Assembly: GCF_000702625.1 (NCBI RefSeq)
Contig: NZ_JNIS01000001.1
Location: 2,918,001 to 2,982,000, forward strand
Reading direction: 5' to 3'
From: Exiguobacterium oxidotolerans JCM 12280
Lineage (GTDB): Bacteria > Bacillota > Bacilli > Exiguobacteriales > Exiguobacteriaceae
Length of the DNA: 64,000 bases
Numbering within the stretch: the first letter of the stretch is position 1; each line of letters starts with the position of its first letter. This document shows, piece by piece, positions 33,583 to 42,252 of this stretch. A model generated the notes under the pieces. It made no database searches. It was given only the letters and a program-made list of their open reading frames with translations, and was not told the DNA's origin. Made by a program: the position numbers and the translations under genes.

Positions 33583-34374
33583 GTGCCTAAAAAATCACTG
33601 CAGGACCATGCTTTTTACGGAAACATCAAAAAGCTGAAAAAGTGTATCGACCGCGGGGACGATCTGGATGCACTGGATGAAGAAGGAAATTCGGCATTGC
33701 ACTGGGCAATCGAGGAAGGGTATGACGAAATCGTCACGCTTTTGCTTGAGCACCGCGCAGACATCAACCGACAGAGCCGGGACGGGTTAATGCCGTTGCA
33801 CCTTGCGTTGTATGAAAACCGGTCCGCTATCGCAATGCAACTGATTGATGGTGGTGCCGCTATTGATTTTGACGGACACGGATTCACGGCGTTGCACTTC
33901 ATCGCCGCGCGCTCCGGCAACAAACGAGTCTTGCGTCGTTTACTTGAAGATTGCACACGTGTTGATTGGCAGACGGATGACGGAGTAGGTTATACACCTC
34001 TGCATTATGCCGCACAGGAAGGAAAAGTAAAGAAGATTGTCATGCTGGCAGCGGCAGGAGCTGATGTCAATCGCATCGAAATGAACGGATTCACACCATT
34101 GCACCTCGCAGCAGGAGAAGGACATGTCAAAGCGGTAGAGGCGTTACTGGCGGCAGGGGCAGACATCGAAATCGAAAATCGATTAGACGATAACAATACA
34201 GCTTTGATGCTCGCCAGTCAGTATGGTCTGACGGACATCACGAAAGTGTTGCTGGCACACGGTGCAGAGCGGGATCATCAGGATGCAAAAGGGCGAACGG
34301 CGCTCGACTTTGCATTGAAACACCGGTATCCGGAAATCATTAAGCTGTTCCAAACCATACATAGGGGGAAATAA
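33583..34374 (+). CDS. Ankyrin repeat protein
   Basis: 263 residues from a GTG (GAAGGTGG upstream); an earlier TTG in frame is possible. Seven ankyrin repeats of about 33 residues can be counted: EGNSALHWAIEEGYDEIVTLL, DGLMPLHLALYENRSAIAMQL, HGFTALHFIAARSGNKRVLRR, GYTPLHYAAQEGKVKKIVML, NGFTPLHLAAGEGHVKAVEAL, NNTALMLASQYGLTDITKVL and GRTALDFALKHRYPEIIKLF. Cytoplasmic, protein-binding. A small membrane gene follows one base after the stop, so both are cotranslated; in bacteria such pairs can bind and inhibit a partner. Confidence 0.92.
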   Translation: MPKKSLQDHAFYGNIKKLKKCIDRGDDLDALDEEGNSALHWAIEEGYDEIVTLLLEHRADINRQSRDGLMPLHLALYENRSAIAMQLIDGGAAIDFDGHGFTALHFIAARSGNKRVLRRLLEDCTRVDWQTDDGVGYTPLHYAAQEGKVKKIVMLAAAGADVNRIEMNGFTPLHLAAGEGHVKAVEALLAAGADIEIENRLDDNNTALMLASQYGLTDITKVLLAHGAERDHQDAKGRTALDFALKHRYPEIIKLFQTIHRGK

Positions 34375-34375
34375 G

Positions 34376-34606
34376 ATGAAGAAATGGATTGGTCTCATCA
34401 TTCTTGTACAAACGATCTTGTTTGGCATGCTGATTATTCAACTCGACAAGATGACAGACACGATTGCGGAAGCTGGGGCATATATCGCTACGAAAAACGG
34501 TAGTCTTGCTTGGGGAGGCGGTCTTCCGGTAATGGATTATGTCTTATTCGGCATCTTGATCATTGTCGGCGTCTTCCTCCTCATCCCGGAAGAAAAATTA
34601 AAGTGA
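34376..34606 (+). CDS. Small two-helix membrane protein, coupled to the ankyrin gene
   Basis: 76 residues. Hydrophobic segments at each end (WIGLIILVQTILFGMLIIQL and YVLFGILIIVGVFLLIP) with a polar loop between. AGGGGGAAATAAG before the ATG overlaps the end of the ankyrin gene. Possibly the membrane partner of the ankyrin protein; unverified. Confidence 0.75.
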   Translation: MKKWIGLIILVQTILFGMLIIQLDKMTDTIAEAGAYIATKNGSLAWGGGLPVMDYVLFGILIIVGVFLLIPEEKLK

Positions 34607-34711
34607 AAACGATTAAAAAGTTGTAGGTCGATTTTGCTCTTAGGTGATAAAATAAAAGATGGGATATTTCTCCTGATATTTACTTAATTTTATTTAAAAG
34701 GGTGGGTTCAT

Positions 34712-35566
34712 ATGAAAAAAGTAACATTTCGGAACGTGTTAGCAAGCGGTGTCGTGACAGCGCTCGTATTGACAGGGGCTTCCTTCCAGGGAGGAGTCGC
34801 CGATGCGGCGACAAAAACAAAGACGACCCAAGTCGTGAAGAAGAAGACGGACTATAAAAAGTATCGCGCGAAACAATTGAAAGTTGTTGCTTCATACGAT
34901 AGCACCCTCTTTCACATAGATCGATTTGGTGGCATCAAAGTGCCGGACTATGTGACTGATCCTGTCTACCGTGCACAAGTCGAACGGTATAATAAAAAAG
35001 TCGAGGCGTTTAAAAAAGACCGTGCAGCTGCGGTCAAAGAAGTCAAAGCAATTAAAAAATTCATTCCTGAAGTGAACACGGCGAAGGAGAAAAAGATAAC
35101 GGATCGACGTGTCGCGGCCTTGAAGAAAGAAACGGCACGCTTGAAGACGAAATCACAAGCGTTGTTGAAACAGGGCCAGGCCCTGTACAAAGTCATCACA
35201 AACTATGAGAAACAACAAGTCCTCTCGTTTGAAAGCCAGTACGGTTCAATCAGCGAAGCGTTGACGCTGATCAGCTACCGTGACTATTTGACGCGCTTGG
35301 ACAACTATTTAACAGAAAATCATTACAGCAAGGATGCAAAAGCGGATATTATCGACCTCAACAGTGAACGGATGTTAAACGCGCGGGAAGAATCGTCAGA
35401 ACGATTAGGGGATACGCGTGGCAAGATGTTCCTGTTGATTTACGCCGGTAAATTCGAAGAAGCGAATGAACTCTTTACGTATGCGAAAGATACGATCGTC
35501 GTCGAGGAAAATGCCCGGCTTGACGCGTTATACACGAAAATCATTAATCGGTATATGAAGAAGTAA
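34712..35566 (+). CDS. Secreted coiled-coil protein, unknown function
   Basis: 284 residues. MKKVTFRNVLASGVVTALVL and TGASFQGGVADAA form a signal peptide with an ADA-A cleavage site near residue 32. The mature part is very rich in Lys and Glu, almost wholly helical, with long coiled-coil stretches (YNKKVEAFKKDRAAAVKEVK; TARLKTKSQALLKQGQALYK). It is probably a cell-wall or extracellular protein. AAAGGGTGGG before the ATG. Followed by a terminator. Confidence 0.75.
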   Translation: MKKVTFRNVLASGVVTALVLTGASFQGGVADAATKTKTTQVVKKKTDYKKYRAKQLKVVASYDSTLFHIDRFGGIKVPDYVTDPVYRAQVERYNKKVEAFKKDRAAAVKEVKAIKKFIPEVNTAKEKKITDRRVAALKKETARLKTKSQALLKQGQALYKVITNYEKQQVLSFESQYGSISEALTLISYRDYLTRLDNYLTENHYSKDAKADIIDLNSERMLNAREESSERLGDTRGKMFLLIYAGKFEEANELFTYAKDTIVVEENARLDALYTKIINRYMKK

Positions 35567-35571
35567 GTATG

Positions 35572-35601
35572 AAACAGCATCCTTGCCGGGATGCTGTTTT
35601 T
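35572..35601. terminator. Terminator between 34712-35566 and the TerC gene
   Basis: AAACAGCATCC-TTGCCG-GGATGCTGTTTTT. Confidence 0.92.
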
Positions 35602-35650
35602 ACGTAAACAAACAGGAAAGGAAGAATCATTCTCCCTTTCCTGTCGTCGG

Positions 35651-36556
35651 TTAATTTCCTGGCTTTGTTTTATAGAAACTGTAGAAGACGCTGATCAAAA
35701 TGACGAGGACGATCGTTCCAAGCGACATCCAAATCGGCATTTTGTAGACATCACCGAGAATCATCTTCGCTCCGATGAAGACGAGCATGAAGCTGAGTCC
35801 GTGCTTCAGGTAGTAGAAGCGGTCGATCAGGTTCGCGAGGACGAAGTAGAGACTACGGAGACCAAGGATTGCCATAATGTTCGCATAGAAGATGATGAAC
35901 GGGTCACGCGAATAGGCAAAGCTTGCTGCGACCGAGTCGACGGCAAAGACGATATCCGAGATCTCGATGAAGATCAACGCGATCAACAGCGGTGTGAAGA
36001 ACAACTTGCCGTTGATTCGCTGCGTGAACTTACCGGACGAGATGTCTTGTGTGATCGGCAAACGCTTTTCAAGCCAACGGACCGTCTTGTTCTCTTCAAG
36101 CGACGTTTCCTGCCCGATGTTCTTGAACATCATGTAACCGGTGTAGACGAGGAACGCACCGAAGATGTAGTAGACCCAAGCAAAGTTATCAAGAAGCGAC
36201 ACGCCGGCGACGATGAAGATGACGCGGAAGAGGATGGCACCGAGAATACCCCAGAACAAGACTTTGTGCTGATACTTCAGTGGAATCGCAAAGTACGCAA
36301 AGACGAGTGAGAAGACGAAGACGTTATCAATCGCGAGCGCCTTTTCGATGAAATAAACGCTCGTGTATTCGATTGCGGCGTCGCTGCCTTGCGCATAGAA
36401 TAACCAACCGCCAAAGGCGACGGCGAGTCCGATCCAGACGAACGTCCAGGTCCAAGCTTCTCGAAGCGAAACCTCATGAGCTTTCCTGTGAAATACGCCA
36501 AGGTCCAGTGCGAGCATGATGAAGACGATCGCTAAAAATACAATCAATAGTGTCAA
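35651..36556 (-). CDS. TerC/Alx family membrane protein
   Basis: 301 residues, nine or so hydrophobic segments, from a TTG start with AAAGGAGGAAG at ideal spacing. LDLGVFHRKAHEVSLREAW, YFIEKALAIDNVFVFSLVF (the acidic/Asp-Asn pair), and FIEISDIVFAVDSVAASFA are TerC hallmarks; the HRKAHEVS start is the Alx variant. The family takes part in manganese export and metal supply to exported enzymes. I saw no yybP-ykoY (manganese) riboswitch in its 60-base leader. Monocistronic. Confidence 0.92.
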   Translation of the reverse strand: MTLLIVFLAIVFIMLALDLGVFHRKAHEVSLREAWTWTFVWIGLAVAFGGWLFYAQGSDAAIEYTSVYFIEKALAIDNVFVFSLVFAYFAIPLKYQHKVLFWGILGAILFRVIFIVAGVSLLDNFAWVYYIFGAFLVYTGYMMFKNIGQETSLEENKTVRWLEKRLPITQDISSGKFTQRINGKLFFTPLLIALIFIEISDIVFAVDSVAASFAYSRDPFIIFYANIMAILGLRSLYFVLANLIDRFYYLKHGLSFMLVFIGAKMILGDVYKMPIWMSLGTIVLVILISVFYSFYKTKPGN

Positions 36557-36713
36557 CAGCGCTTCCTCCTTTTAAGTGGTGTTCTGTTCATATTTCAATT
36601 ATAGGTTCAAATGAACTTAAAGTAAAGAGAGGAGTGTGCTGCTTTTGTTTAAAAAATCAGTCAGACACTTTTTCGCCTTAAAATCAAAAGGAACGTCAAA
36701 AGGGGGGAATGGA

Positions 36714-37460
36714 ATGGAAAAAACAAGTGCCATCAACAAAACCGCCTGGGAGTACCGGGCTTATGAATTTTGGCGACAACGTGACGGGGCGCCGCTGGAT
36801 AAAGCAAACGAGATTTTGATTAACCCGAAAGCAAGTCTTAAAAAACATCAGGACTATTTTCAAGAAGTGACCGGCAAACGGATTGCTAACCTGTGTGGTT
36901 CGAACGGTCGCAAAGCGGTTCCACTGGCGTTACTCGGTGCTGACGTCACGGTCTTCGACATCTCGGAAGAAAACCGCCGTTATGCGCTTGAGCTTGCGGC
37001 CTGTGCCGGGACGGAAATTGAATACATCGTTGGTGATATTCATGACATCGACTTGCAAACCTATCAGCATCAGTTCGATATCCTGTATCTTGAAGGCGGG
37101 ATATTACATTACTTTCATGACCTGGAGGCGTTCGCGTCGATTTTGTTTGCCTTGCTCAAGCCGGGCGGGAAGCTGATTTTAAGCGACTATCACCCGATCA
37201 AACGTTGTATTGATGGGGAGTCACAGTACATCCCGCGTTATTTCGGTCAGGAGATATATGAAGCGGAAATTGCGTACCAATCGCATTTTGATCCGGCTGA
37301 ACAAACGGAGTTTCCGAAGGTGATGCTGCGGCACTATACGATGAGTGAGATTGTGAACACGGTCATCCGGAGCGGCTTCACCCTCGCACAACTGGACGAG
37401 CACCGGGGCTGGAACGGCGAAAACATCCCGTGGGAATTCACGCTCGTCGCGACAAGATAA
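36714..37460 (+). CDS. Class I SAM-dependent methyltransferase
   Basis: 248 residues starting MEKTSAINKTAWEYRAYEFW after AAAGGGGGG; the frame runs on upstream without a start that fits. Motif I is KRIANLCGSNGRKAVPLALLGA followed by TVFDISEENRRYA (SAM-binding acid D), then DILYLEGGILHYFHDL and LLKPGGKLILSDYHPIK. It methylates an unknown small molecule; this group often appears as UbiE/COQ5-like stand-alone enzymes. Ends in a terminator at 37460. Confidence 0.9.
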   Translation: MEKTSAINKTAWEYRAYEFWRQRDGAPLDKANEILINPKASLKKHQDYFQEVTGKRIANLCGSNGRKAVPLALLGADVTVFDISEENRRYALELAACAGTEIEYIVGDIHDIDLQTYQHQFDILYLEGGILHYFHDLEAFASILFALLKPGGKLILSDYHPIKRCIDGESQYIPRYFGQEIYEAEIAYQSHFDPAEQTEFPKVMLRHYTMSEIVNTVIRSGFTLAQLDEHRGWNGENIPWEFTLVATR

Positions 37461-37493
37461 AACCCAGCGTCCTGATGGATGCTGGGTTTGTTT
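37460..37493. terminator. Terminator of the methyltransferase gene
   Basis: AACCCAGC-GTCCTGATGGAT-GCTGGGTTTGTTT. Confidence 0.85.
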
Positions 37494-37537
37494 GACGATT
37501 ATCGGTTTTTGTCATTTGCAAATATGAAAATTCATTT

Positions 37538-38740
37538 TTACAGGCGTTCAAGACGACGTGAAACGGCAGTCAAGATGACGGCCAGAATGACCATGATGCC
37601 GCCGACCCACGGTGTGTGGACGAGTCCGATCGTATCGGCGACGAATCCGCCGATCGTTGCACCGAGTGCAATTCCGATATTAAAAGCGGCGATGTTTAGG
37701 GCTGAAGCGACATCGACCGCTGCCGGGACATATTTTTCTGCCAACTGGACGATATAGAGCTGGAGTCCCGGGACGTTCATGAAGGCGAGCAGCCCCATTA
37801 GAATAATGCCGATGATGCCGGCGACTTTAAACGGAATCATGAAGGACATCGCGATCATGACGATCGCATGGACGATGAACATATAGAACAATGCTTTGAT
37901 TGGATTACCATTCGCAAGCTTTCCGCCGACGGCGTTGCCGATTGCAACGGCAATCCCGTAGACGAGCAGAATGATACTGATCAAGCTTGGGCTGATTTTC
38001 GTTACGTCCTGCATGATTGGTGTTAAATACGTGAAGGCGACGAACGTTCCGCCGTAACCAAGAGCCGTGATCAAGAAACCGAGCATTAAGCGTCCGTTCG
38101 TCAACAATTTGAACATGTCGGAGAACTTAGCAGGTGGAGATTGTTTCAAGTCTTTCGGAATCAAGAAGAAGCTGGCGATGATGGAAATGATTCCAAGTGC
38201 TGCGACGGCAAAAAATGTCGCGCGCCAGCCGAACGATTGACCAATGAACGTCCCGAGTGGCACACCTGTAACGGTCGCGACAGTTAATCCTGTGAACATC
38301 AAGGCAATCGCACTGGCTTTCTTATGTTCCGGTACAAGCTGGACGGCAATCGTCGCACCGATTGAGAAGAAGACGCCGTGCGAAAACGCCGTGATGAAAC
38401 GGGCGACGATCAACAGTTCAAAACTGGGAGCGACGGCAGAGACGAGATTACCGGCGATGAAGACGACCATCAATGCCATCAGTAACGTCTTGCGGTTCAT
38501 CCGATTTGTTAAAGCAGTCAAAATCGGCGCACCGACGGCGACACCGATCGCGTAACCGGAAATGATGAGACCAGCGAGTGTAATACCGATATTTAAGTCA
38601 TCGGCGATCGCTGCGAGCAGTCCGACGGGAACAAACTCCGTCGTACCGATACCAAAAGCGCTAATTGCAAGTGCGAGCAGGGCGAAGCGGCCGTTTTGCG
38701 GGACCTGTTCCCGTTCGGCACGCGGATTTAATTGATTCAT
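37538..38740 (-). CDS. MFS exporter of the AraJ/YdhP/PbuE type
   Basis: 400 residues, twelve helices, starting MNQLNPRAEREQ at an ATG preceded by AGGAGGAATC; the open frame upstream has no better start. FGIGTTEFVPVGLLAAIADDL and GAPILTALTNRMNRKTLLM (motif A) identify the group of sugar, purine or drug efflux proteins. Divergent from an HxlR regulator; two 40-bp repeats in the shared promoter region point to control by it, as is usual for HxlR-MFS pairs responding to toxic electrophiles or drugs. Confidence 0.92.
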   Translation of the reverse strand: MNQLNPRAEREQVPQNGRFALLALAISAFGIGTTEFVPVGLLAAIADDLNIGITLAGLIISGYAIGVAVGAPILTALTNRMNRKTLLMALMVVFIAGNLVSAVAPSFELLIVARFITAFSHGVFFSIGATIAVQLVPEHKKASAIALMFTGLTVATVTGVPLGTFIGQSFGWRATFFAVAALGIISIIASFFLIPKDLKQSPPAKFSDMFKLLTNGRLMLGFLITALGYGGTFVAFTYLTPIMQDVTKISPSLISIILLVYGIAVAIGNAVGGKLANGNPIKALFYMFIVHAIVMIAMSFMIPFKVAGIIGIILMGLLAFMNVPGLQLYIVQLAEKYVPAAVDVASALNIAAFNIGIALGATIGGFVADTIGLVHTPWVGGIMVILAVILTAVSRRLERL

Positions 38741-38870
38741 GATGATTCCTCCTAAAGTAAAATGAAGTAAAGCAGCGTAAGCGTGCTCTGAACGACCGGG
38801 CCCGGTTCGTTTTGATGAATGAGAAACACTTAGGCGTGACCTCATCATAGAGCGAGAGATTTATAATTGG

Positions 38871-38910
38871 AAGTACGTACTTTCAAGTACCATAGGCACT
38901 AAAAAGTACC
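38871..38910. promoter_or_regulatory. HxlR operator-like 40-bp repeat, copy 1
   Basis: Begins AAGTACGTACTTTCAAGTAC and ends AGGCACTAAAAAGTACC, containing four GTAC-type cores. It lies 131 bases upstream of the MFS start. 38 of 40 bases match copy 2. Confidence 0.75.
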
Positions 38911-38997
38911 CTACCCTCATCGATTGAAGCAATGGACGAAGATGGCTTGTACTTTCCGTTGACAATTGTTATCATAAACCCATCAAATCAACTTGAG

Positions 38998-39037
38998 AAG
39001 TACGCACTTTCAAGTACGATAGGCACTAAAAAGTACC
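38998..39037. promoter_or_regulatory. HxlR operator-like 40-bp repeat, copy 2
   Basis: Begins AAGTACGCACTTTCAAGTAC and ends AGGCACTAAAAAGTACC, 40 bases before the HxlR ATG and downstream of a TTGACA box at about 38959. Position and repeat suggest autoregulation as well as control of the exporter. Confidence 0.75.
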
Positions 39038-39076
39038 TGTCCCGCTGTACTTCAAGAATCGAAAGGAAGAATCAGC

Positions 39077-39406
39077 ATGGCCTACAACATTCCGGTCGAA
39101 GCGACGCTACAAGTCATCGGAGGCAAATGGAAAGTCGTCATCATGTGTCATCTCATTAAAGGCGAACGCCGGACAAGCGAATTGAAAAAACTGATGCCGA
39201 ACATCACGCAGAAAATGTTGACGCAACAACTACGGGAACTCGAACAGGACGGTGTCATCATCCGGACCGTTTACGAACAGGTTCCGCCGAAAGTCATCTA
39301 TTCCTTATCCGAATACGGTTGGTCGTTGCGCCCAATCTTAGACGCGATGTGCGCCTGGGGGGAAGGACATATCGATTTGACGGGCGAGGAAGTCGTGTCT
39401 TCTTAA
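39077..39406 (+). CDS. HxlR-family transcriptional regulator
   Basis: 109 residues, full length. VEATLQVIGGKWKVVIMCHL is the HxlR signature (GGKWK), then ITQKMLTQQLRELEQDGVI is the winged helix and YEQVPPKVIYSLSEYGWSL the wing. Cys 24 in IMCHL and Cys near 93 could sense electrophiles, as in YodB and HypR. AAAGGAAG before the ATG. Likely represses the divergent MFS gene and itself. Confidence 0.93.
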   Translation: MAYNIPVEATLQVIGGKWKVVIMCHLIKGERRTSELKKLMPNITQKMLTQQLRELEQDGVIIRTVYEQVPPKVIYSLSEYGWSLRPILDAMCAWGEGHIDLTGEEVVSS

Positions 39407-39429
39407 AGAAAACTATCATACTGCACATC

Positions 39430-39466
39430 AAAACGACCGCCTGGAGTCAGGGCGGTCGTTTTTGTT
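39430..39466. terminator. Terminator of the HxlR gene
   Basis: AAAACGACCGCC-TGGAGTCA-GGGCGGTCGTTTTTG. Confidence 0.92.
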
Positions 39467-39564
39467 AGTCCGATTGGAGTGTATGACCATGCGAAAGGAA
39501 TTAGGGGGTTAAAACAACGAATTCCTTATTAAGGAAATTCATACCTTAATAGGAGGTGGTCGAT

Positions 39565-39864
39565 TTGAATAGTTCGTTAATGTTTCCGGTCGATGTATGG
39601 TTTTACATTTATTTTGCCATCGGGGCAGTGGTTGTTTTTCTCATCGGTTACGGGATTGCCAAGAAAACGCAGAAGCAGGACAGAGGCTTTTCGTTTATCC
39701 TGCTGATGAGTGTAGTGTTGTTCACGGCTCTAGCTTACTGGTTCAACGGTGCGGCAAGAGAAGTCTTTATGGGAACGTTGCCTTGGCTGTTCAATCTCGT
39801 ATTCGGCGGCGTACTGCTGATCGTGTTCCTTGCCGGTTCCAAAATGATTTTCAAAAGAATTTAA
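39565..39864 (+). CDS. Small membrane protein
   Basis: 99 residues from a TTG that follows AGGAGG by eight bases; the in-frame GTG at 39556 overlaps the ribosome site. Three hydrophobic segments (WFYIYFAIGAVVVFLIGYGI, FILLMSVVLFTALAYWF, LFNLVFGGVLLIVFLAG). Function unknown. Monocistronic, followed by a GC-rich hairpin. Confidence 0.7.
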   Translation: MNSSLMFPVDVWFYIYFAIGAVVVFLIGYGIAKKTQKQDRGFSFILLMSVVLFTALAYWFNGAAREVFMGTLPWLFNLVFGGVLLIVFLAGSKMIFKRI

Positions 39865-39881
39865 AGGTCAGTCGCTGTCGA

Positions 39882-39909
39882 CGGACGGTTCCTTTCATAG
39901 GACCGTCCG
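39882..39909. terminator. Hairpin between convergent genes
   Basis: CGGACGGTTCC-TTTCAT-AGGACCGTCCG. No T run, so terminator activity is uncertain. Confidence 0.4.
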
Positions 39910-39920
39910 TATGTACGTGG

Positions 39921-40430
39921 TTAAAGAAGGTAACGACTCCCTCGTCGTTCGATGACGAGAATGTGATCCGTGATTTCTTCCGGTTCATCGCCGAACGCAT
40001 CATATGTGATTCGTTCGGACAATCGAATTTGGTATTGCTCCAATCCATCGATGGTTTTCAAATAGTCCGGCAATCTTTCGGTCGGTTCCGTTAAAGTTGG
40101 ATTGGTAAACGGAAAATTATCGTCGTTCGGATTGTTTGTATGGATAAAAACGGCGTCCAATCCTGCATCGAGCCGGGACAGTTCGATCCAGAGCTGGTAC
40201 GGCTGACCCCACGTTTGAAGGGCGGCGTTTAACTCATCCATCAGATGAAACAATGCCTGGACATGTGCTTTTCGCATTTTAAGGTGACCATTTCCGAACC
40301 CGTCAAAATCAAGGTGGACGTGCCAAAAATCGAACCAGCTGTCGGAACTGAAATCGAGCGGATGAGCGCTAGGTTGTTGTTTCTTTTGCAGATTTCGGAA
40401 GTAACGGCGTTTGCCTCTGAATTTTTTCAT
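39921..40430 (-). CDS. Hypothetical protein
   Basis: 169 residues. A very basic start (MKKFRGKRRYFRNLQKKQQ) is followed by an acidic, aromatic domain (DSWFDFWHVHLDFDGFGNGH ... YQLWIELSRLDAGLDAVFIHT). The FWHVHLDFDGFGN pattern looks like a small conserved family I know only as hypothetical proteins. No signal peptide or membrane segment. Weak AAAGGAG before the ATG. Confidence 0.65.
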   Translation of the reverse strand: MKKFRGKRRYFRNLQKKQQPSAHPLDFSSDSWFDFWHVHLDFDGFGNGHLKMRKAHVQALFHLMDELNAALQTWGQPYQLWIELSRLDAGLDAVFIHTNNPNDDNFPFTNPTLTEPTERLPDYLKTIDGLEQYQIRLSERITYDAFGDEPEEITDHILVIERRGSRYLL

Positions 40431-40572
40431 ATCTTTAGTACTCCTTTACGTGAATCGAGTTATGTAGTTATCATTTTTACACGTCAAACTAAGTTAAATA
40501 AAGCGAATCGGATAATTTTTGATTAAATATCGTTAATTTCTGTTTTTACTTGGTGGTAAATGGAAATTCCTA

Positions 40573-40598
40573 TATAATGTGAATTAACATTAGTTCAC
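40573..40598 (+). promoter_or_regulatory. -10 box abutted by an operator-like palindrome
   Basis: TATAAT at 40573-40578 is followed at once by GTGAATTAACATTAGTTCAC, an imperfect 20-bp palindrome, 45 bases before the HsdR_N-type gene. A repressor bound there would block start of transcription. Confidence 0.55.
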
Positions 40599-40643
40599 TT
40601 TAAATACATCTTTACTGAACTATGAAATGAGGAGGTTTTTACA

Positions 40644-41747
40644 TTGGGAAAATTTTCTTCGGATATTCGTTTGGTCTCTCAAAGGATTCAACAAATTCAA
40701 CATTCGATTTCTACCGAAGAAGCTACTAAAACTGCTTTAATTATGCCGTTTTTTCAAACGTTGGGTTATGACGTATTTAATCCGGCAGAGTTTACTCCTG
40801 AGTATATTGCTGACGTCGGAATAAAAAAGGGTGAAAAGGTTGATTATGCAATCATGGATCAGGGACAGCCGACTATTCTTATTGAAGCTAAATCAATCCG
40901 AGAACCTCTCACGAAACATGATTCGCAACTGTTTAGGTACTATGGAACGACGCAAGCTAAGTTTGCTATTTTAACGAATGGCGATACTTATCGATTCTAC
41001 ACGGATTTAGAAACACCTAACGTAATGGATACTGTTCCATTCTTTGAAATTACACTGTCTACCATTAAAGATAATGAAATCAAAGAGCTGTACAAATTTA
41101 AAAAACAAGAATTTAACGTCAACACGATTCTCTCTACAGCAGAGGAACTAAAATATTTAAGCGCGATTAAAGAACAGTTAAAAACACAATCACAGTTACC
41201 GAGCGACGAGTTTATTAGATTACTGATTCAAGACTGCTATCAAGGGATTAAAACGCAAACTGTGGTTGATAAGTTTAGACCTATCGTTTCAAAAGCGTTT
41301 ACGCAGTTCATGAATGAGAATATGAATGAACGAATCAAACATGTGATTTCAGGAGACTCGGAATCATCGACGGTTTCTGTTCCTTCCTCACCAGAGTTAG
41401 AAGCAGAAAATACCATCGATGAATCGGTTGTAGATATTCCATCACAGCCTTCGATTGAAACCACACAAGAAGAAATTGAGGGGTATGCGACCGTAAAAGT
41501 GTTACTTGGATCGACAGTCGATAAAAATCGGATTTTTTATCGGGATAACGCGAGCTACTTTAACATTCTGATTGATGATAGTAATCGGAAATGGGTCTGT
41601 CGTTTGCACCTTAATTCATTAACAAATAAATATATAACTTTCCGTGATGAACCGAATGTGCGACATAAAATTAATGAAGTATATGAAATCGAACAATATA
41701 AAGAGCGCTTATCAGATATCGTCAACGAAATCATTGCTTCAACTTAA
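40644..41747 (+). CDS. Stand-alone HsdR_N-type (PD-(D/E)xK) nuclease-like protein
   Basis: 367 residues from a TTG preceded by AGGAGG. Residues 20-160 match the HsdR N-terminal nuclease domain: EATKTALIMPFFQTLGYDVF, then Asp 67 in KVDYAIM and the E-x-K pair Glu 81/Lys 83 in ILIEAKS, followed by FRYYGTTQAKFAILTNGDTY. There is no helicase part and no hsdM or hsdS nearby. The C-terminal 100 residues after a Ser/Glu-rich linker (RKWVCRLHLN ... KYITFRDE) resemble the domain found in many solitary members. Possible roles are defence against foreign DNA or mobile-element upkeep; unproved. Confidence 0.82.
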   Translation: MGKFSSDIRLVSQRIQQIQHSISTEEATKTALIMPFFQTLGYDVFNPAEFTPEYIADVGIKKGEKVDYAIMDQGQPTILIEAKSIREPLTKHDSQLFRYYGTTQAKFAILTNGDTYRFYTDLETPNVMDTVPFFEITLSTIKDNEIKELYKFKKQEFNVNTILSTAEELKYLSAIKEQLKTQSQLPSDEFIRLLIQDCYQGIKTQTVVDKFRPIVSKAFTQFMNENMNERIKHVISGDSESSTVSVPSSPELEAENTIDESVVDIPSQPSIETTQEEIEGYATVKVLLGSTVDKNRIFYRDNASYFNILIDDSNRKWVCRLHLNSLTNKYITFRDEPNVRHKINEVYEIEQYKERLSDIVNEIIAST

Positions 41748-42252
41748 TTTCCTTATTTATATGCTTGTCTTCACAGAATTTTTGGCTAGGAAACTTGCTG
41801 CTTCAGTGGTTGGAATGTCAGTTCCAATTCTTACTTTTGATAGCGAGGGCATTGACGTGATTTCCGACATGAATCGCTTTTAAGGGAAAGGGTAACCAAA
41901 ACCAGCCCTGCATCGTAGCGTAGCGGCGTACAAGATTGGCGCTAAGAGGCGATTTGAGAAGAAAATGAAATGAGCGGCGAAACATACATGAACACCAGAT
42001 TTTTAATTGTTCTACAACCTGCCTACCTTTAGCGAGGTAGGTTTTTTTTATTTCATTTCAGTAATTTTATTTTAATTTGTTCACGCTTTCAATTAAAACA
42101 TTGTTTCTTAAATGAGGACTTGCTATACTGTTGGTGAACACGGGGAACTTGCGCACGAATCACAGATCAACGAGCGATGTACAGTCAAAACGATGTTTTA
42201 TATTACATTGTCTTATAACGGCCAATGATTTCATTAAAGGGGAGCTGAGCAC
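41748..42252. other. 505-base gap without a convincing gene
   Basis: It contains short open frames without ribosome sites (for example 41761-41883), a mixed region at 41890-41990 with weak hairpins, the terminator at 42022-42049 and the nagZ promoter region. I see no known RNA motif. Confidence 0.5.
42022..42049 (+). terminator. Intrinsic terminator
   Basis: CCTACC-TTTAGCGA-GGTAGG then eight T; nearly the same unit as at 8139-8167. Confidence 0.88.

Noticed and set aside
35591..36310. 239-residue plus-strand frame
   Set aside because: It is the antisense shadow of the TerC gene, with an Asp/Glu/Arg-rich composition typical of such shadows.
36557..36620. Manganese (yybP-ykoY) riboswitch before the TerC gene
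   Set aside because: The leader is too short and lacks the conserved loops of that riboswitch.
41644..41883. 79-residue frame after the HsdR_N-type gene
   Set aside because: Its first half overlaps that gene out of frame and the second half lacks a ribosome site.
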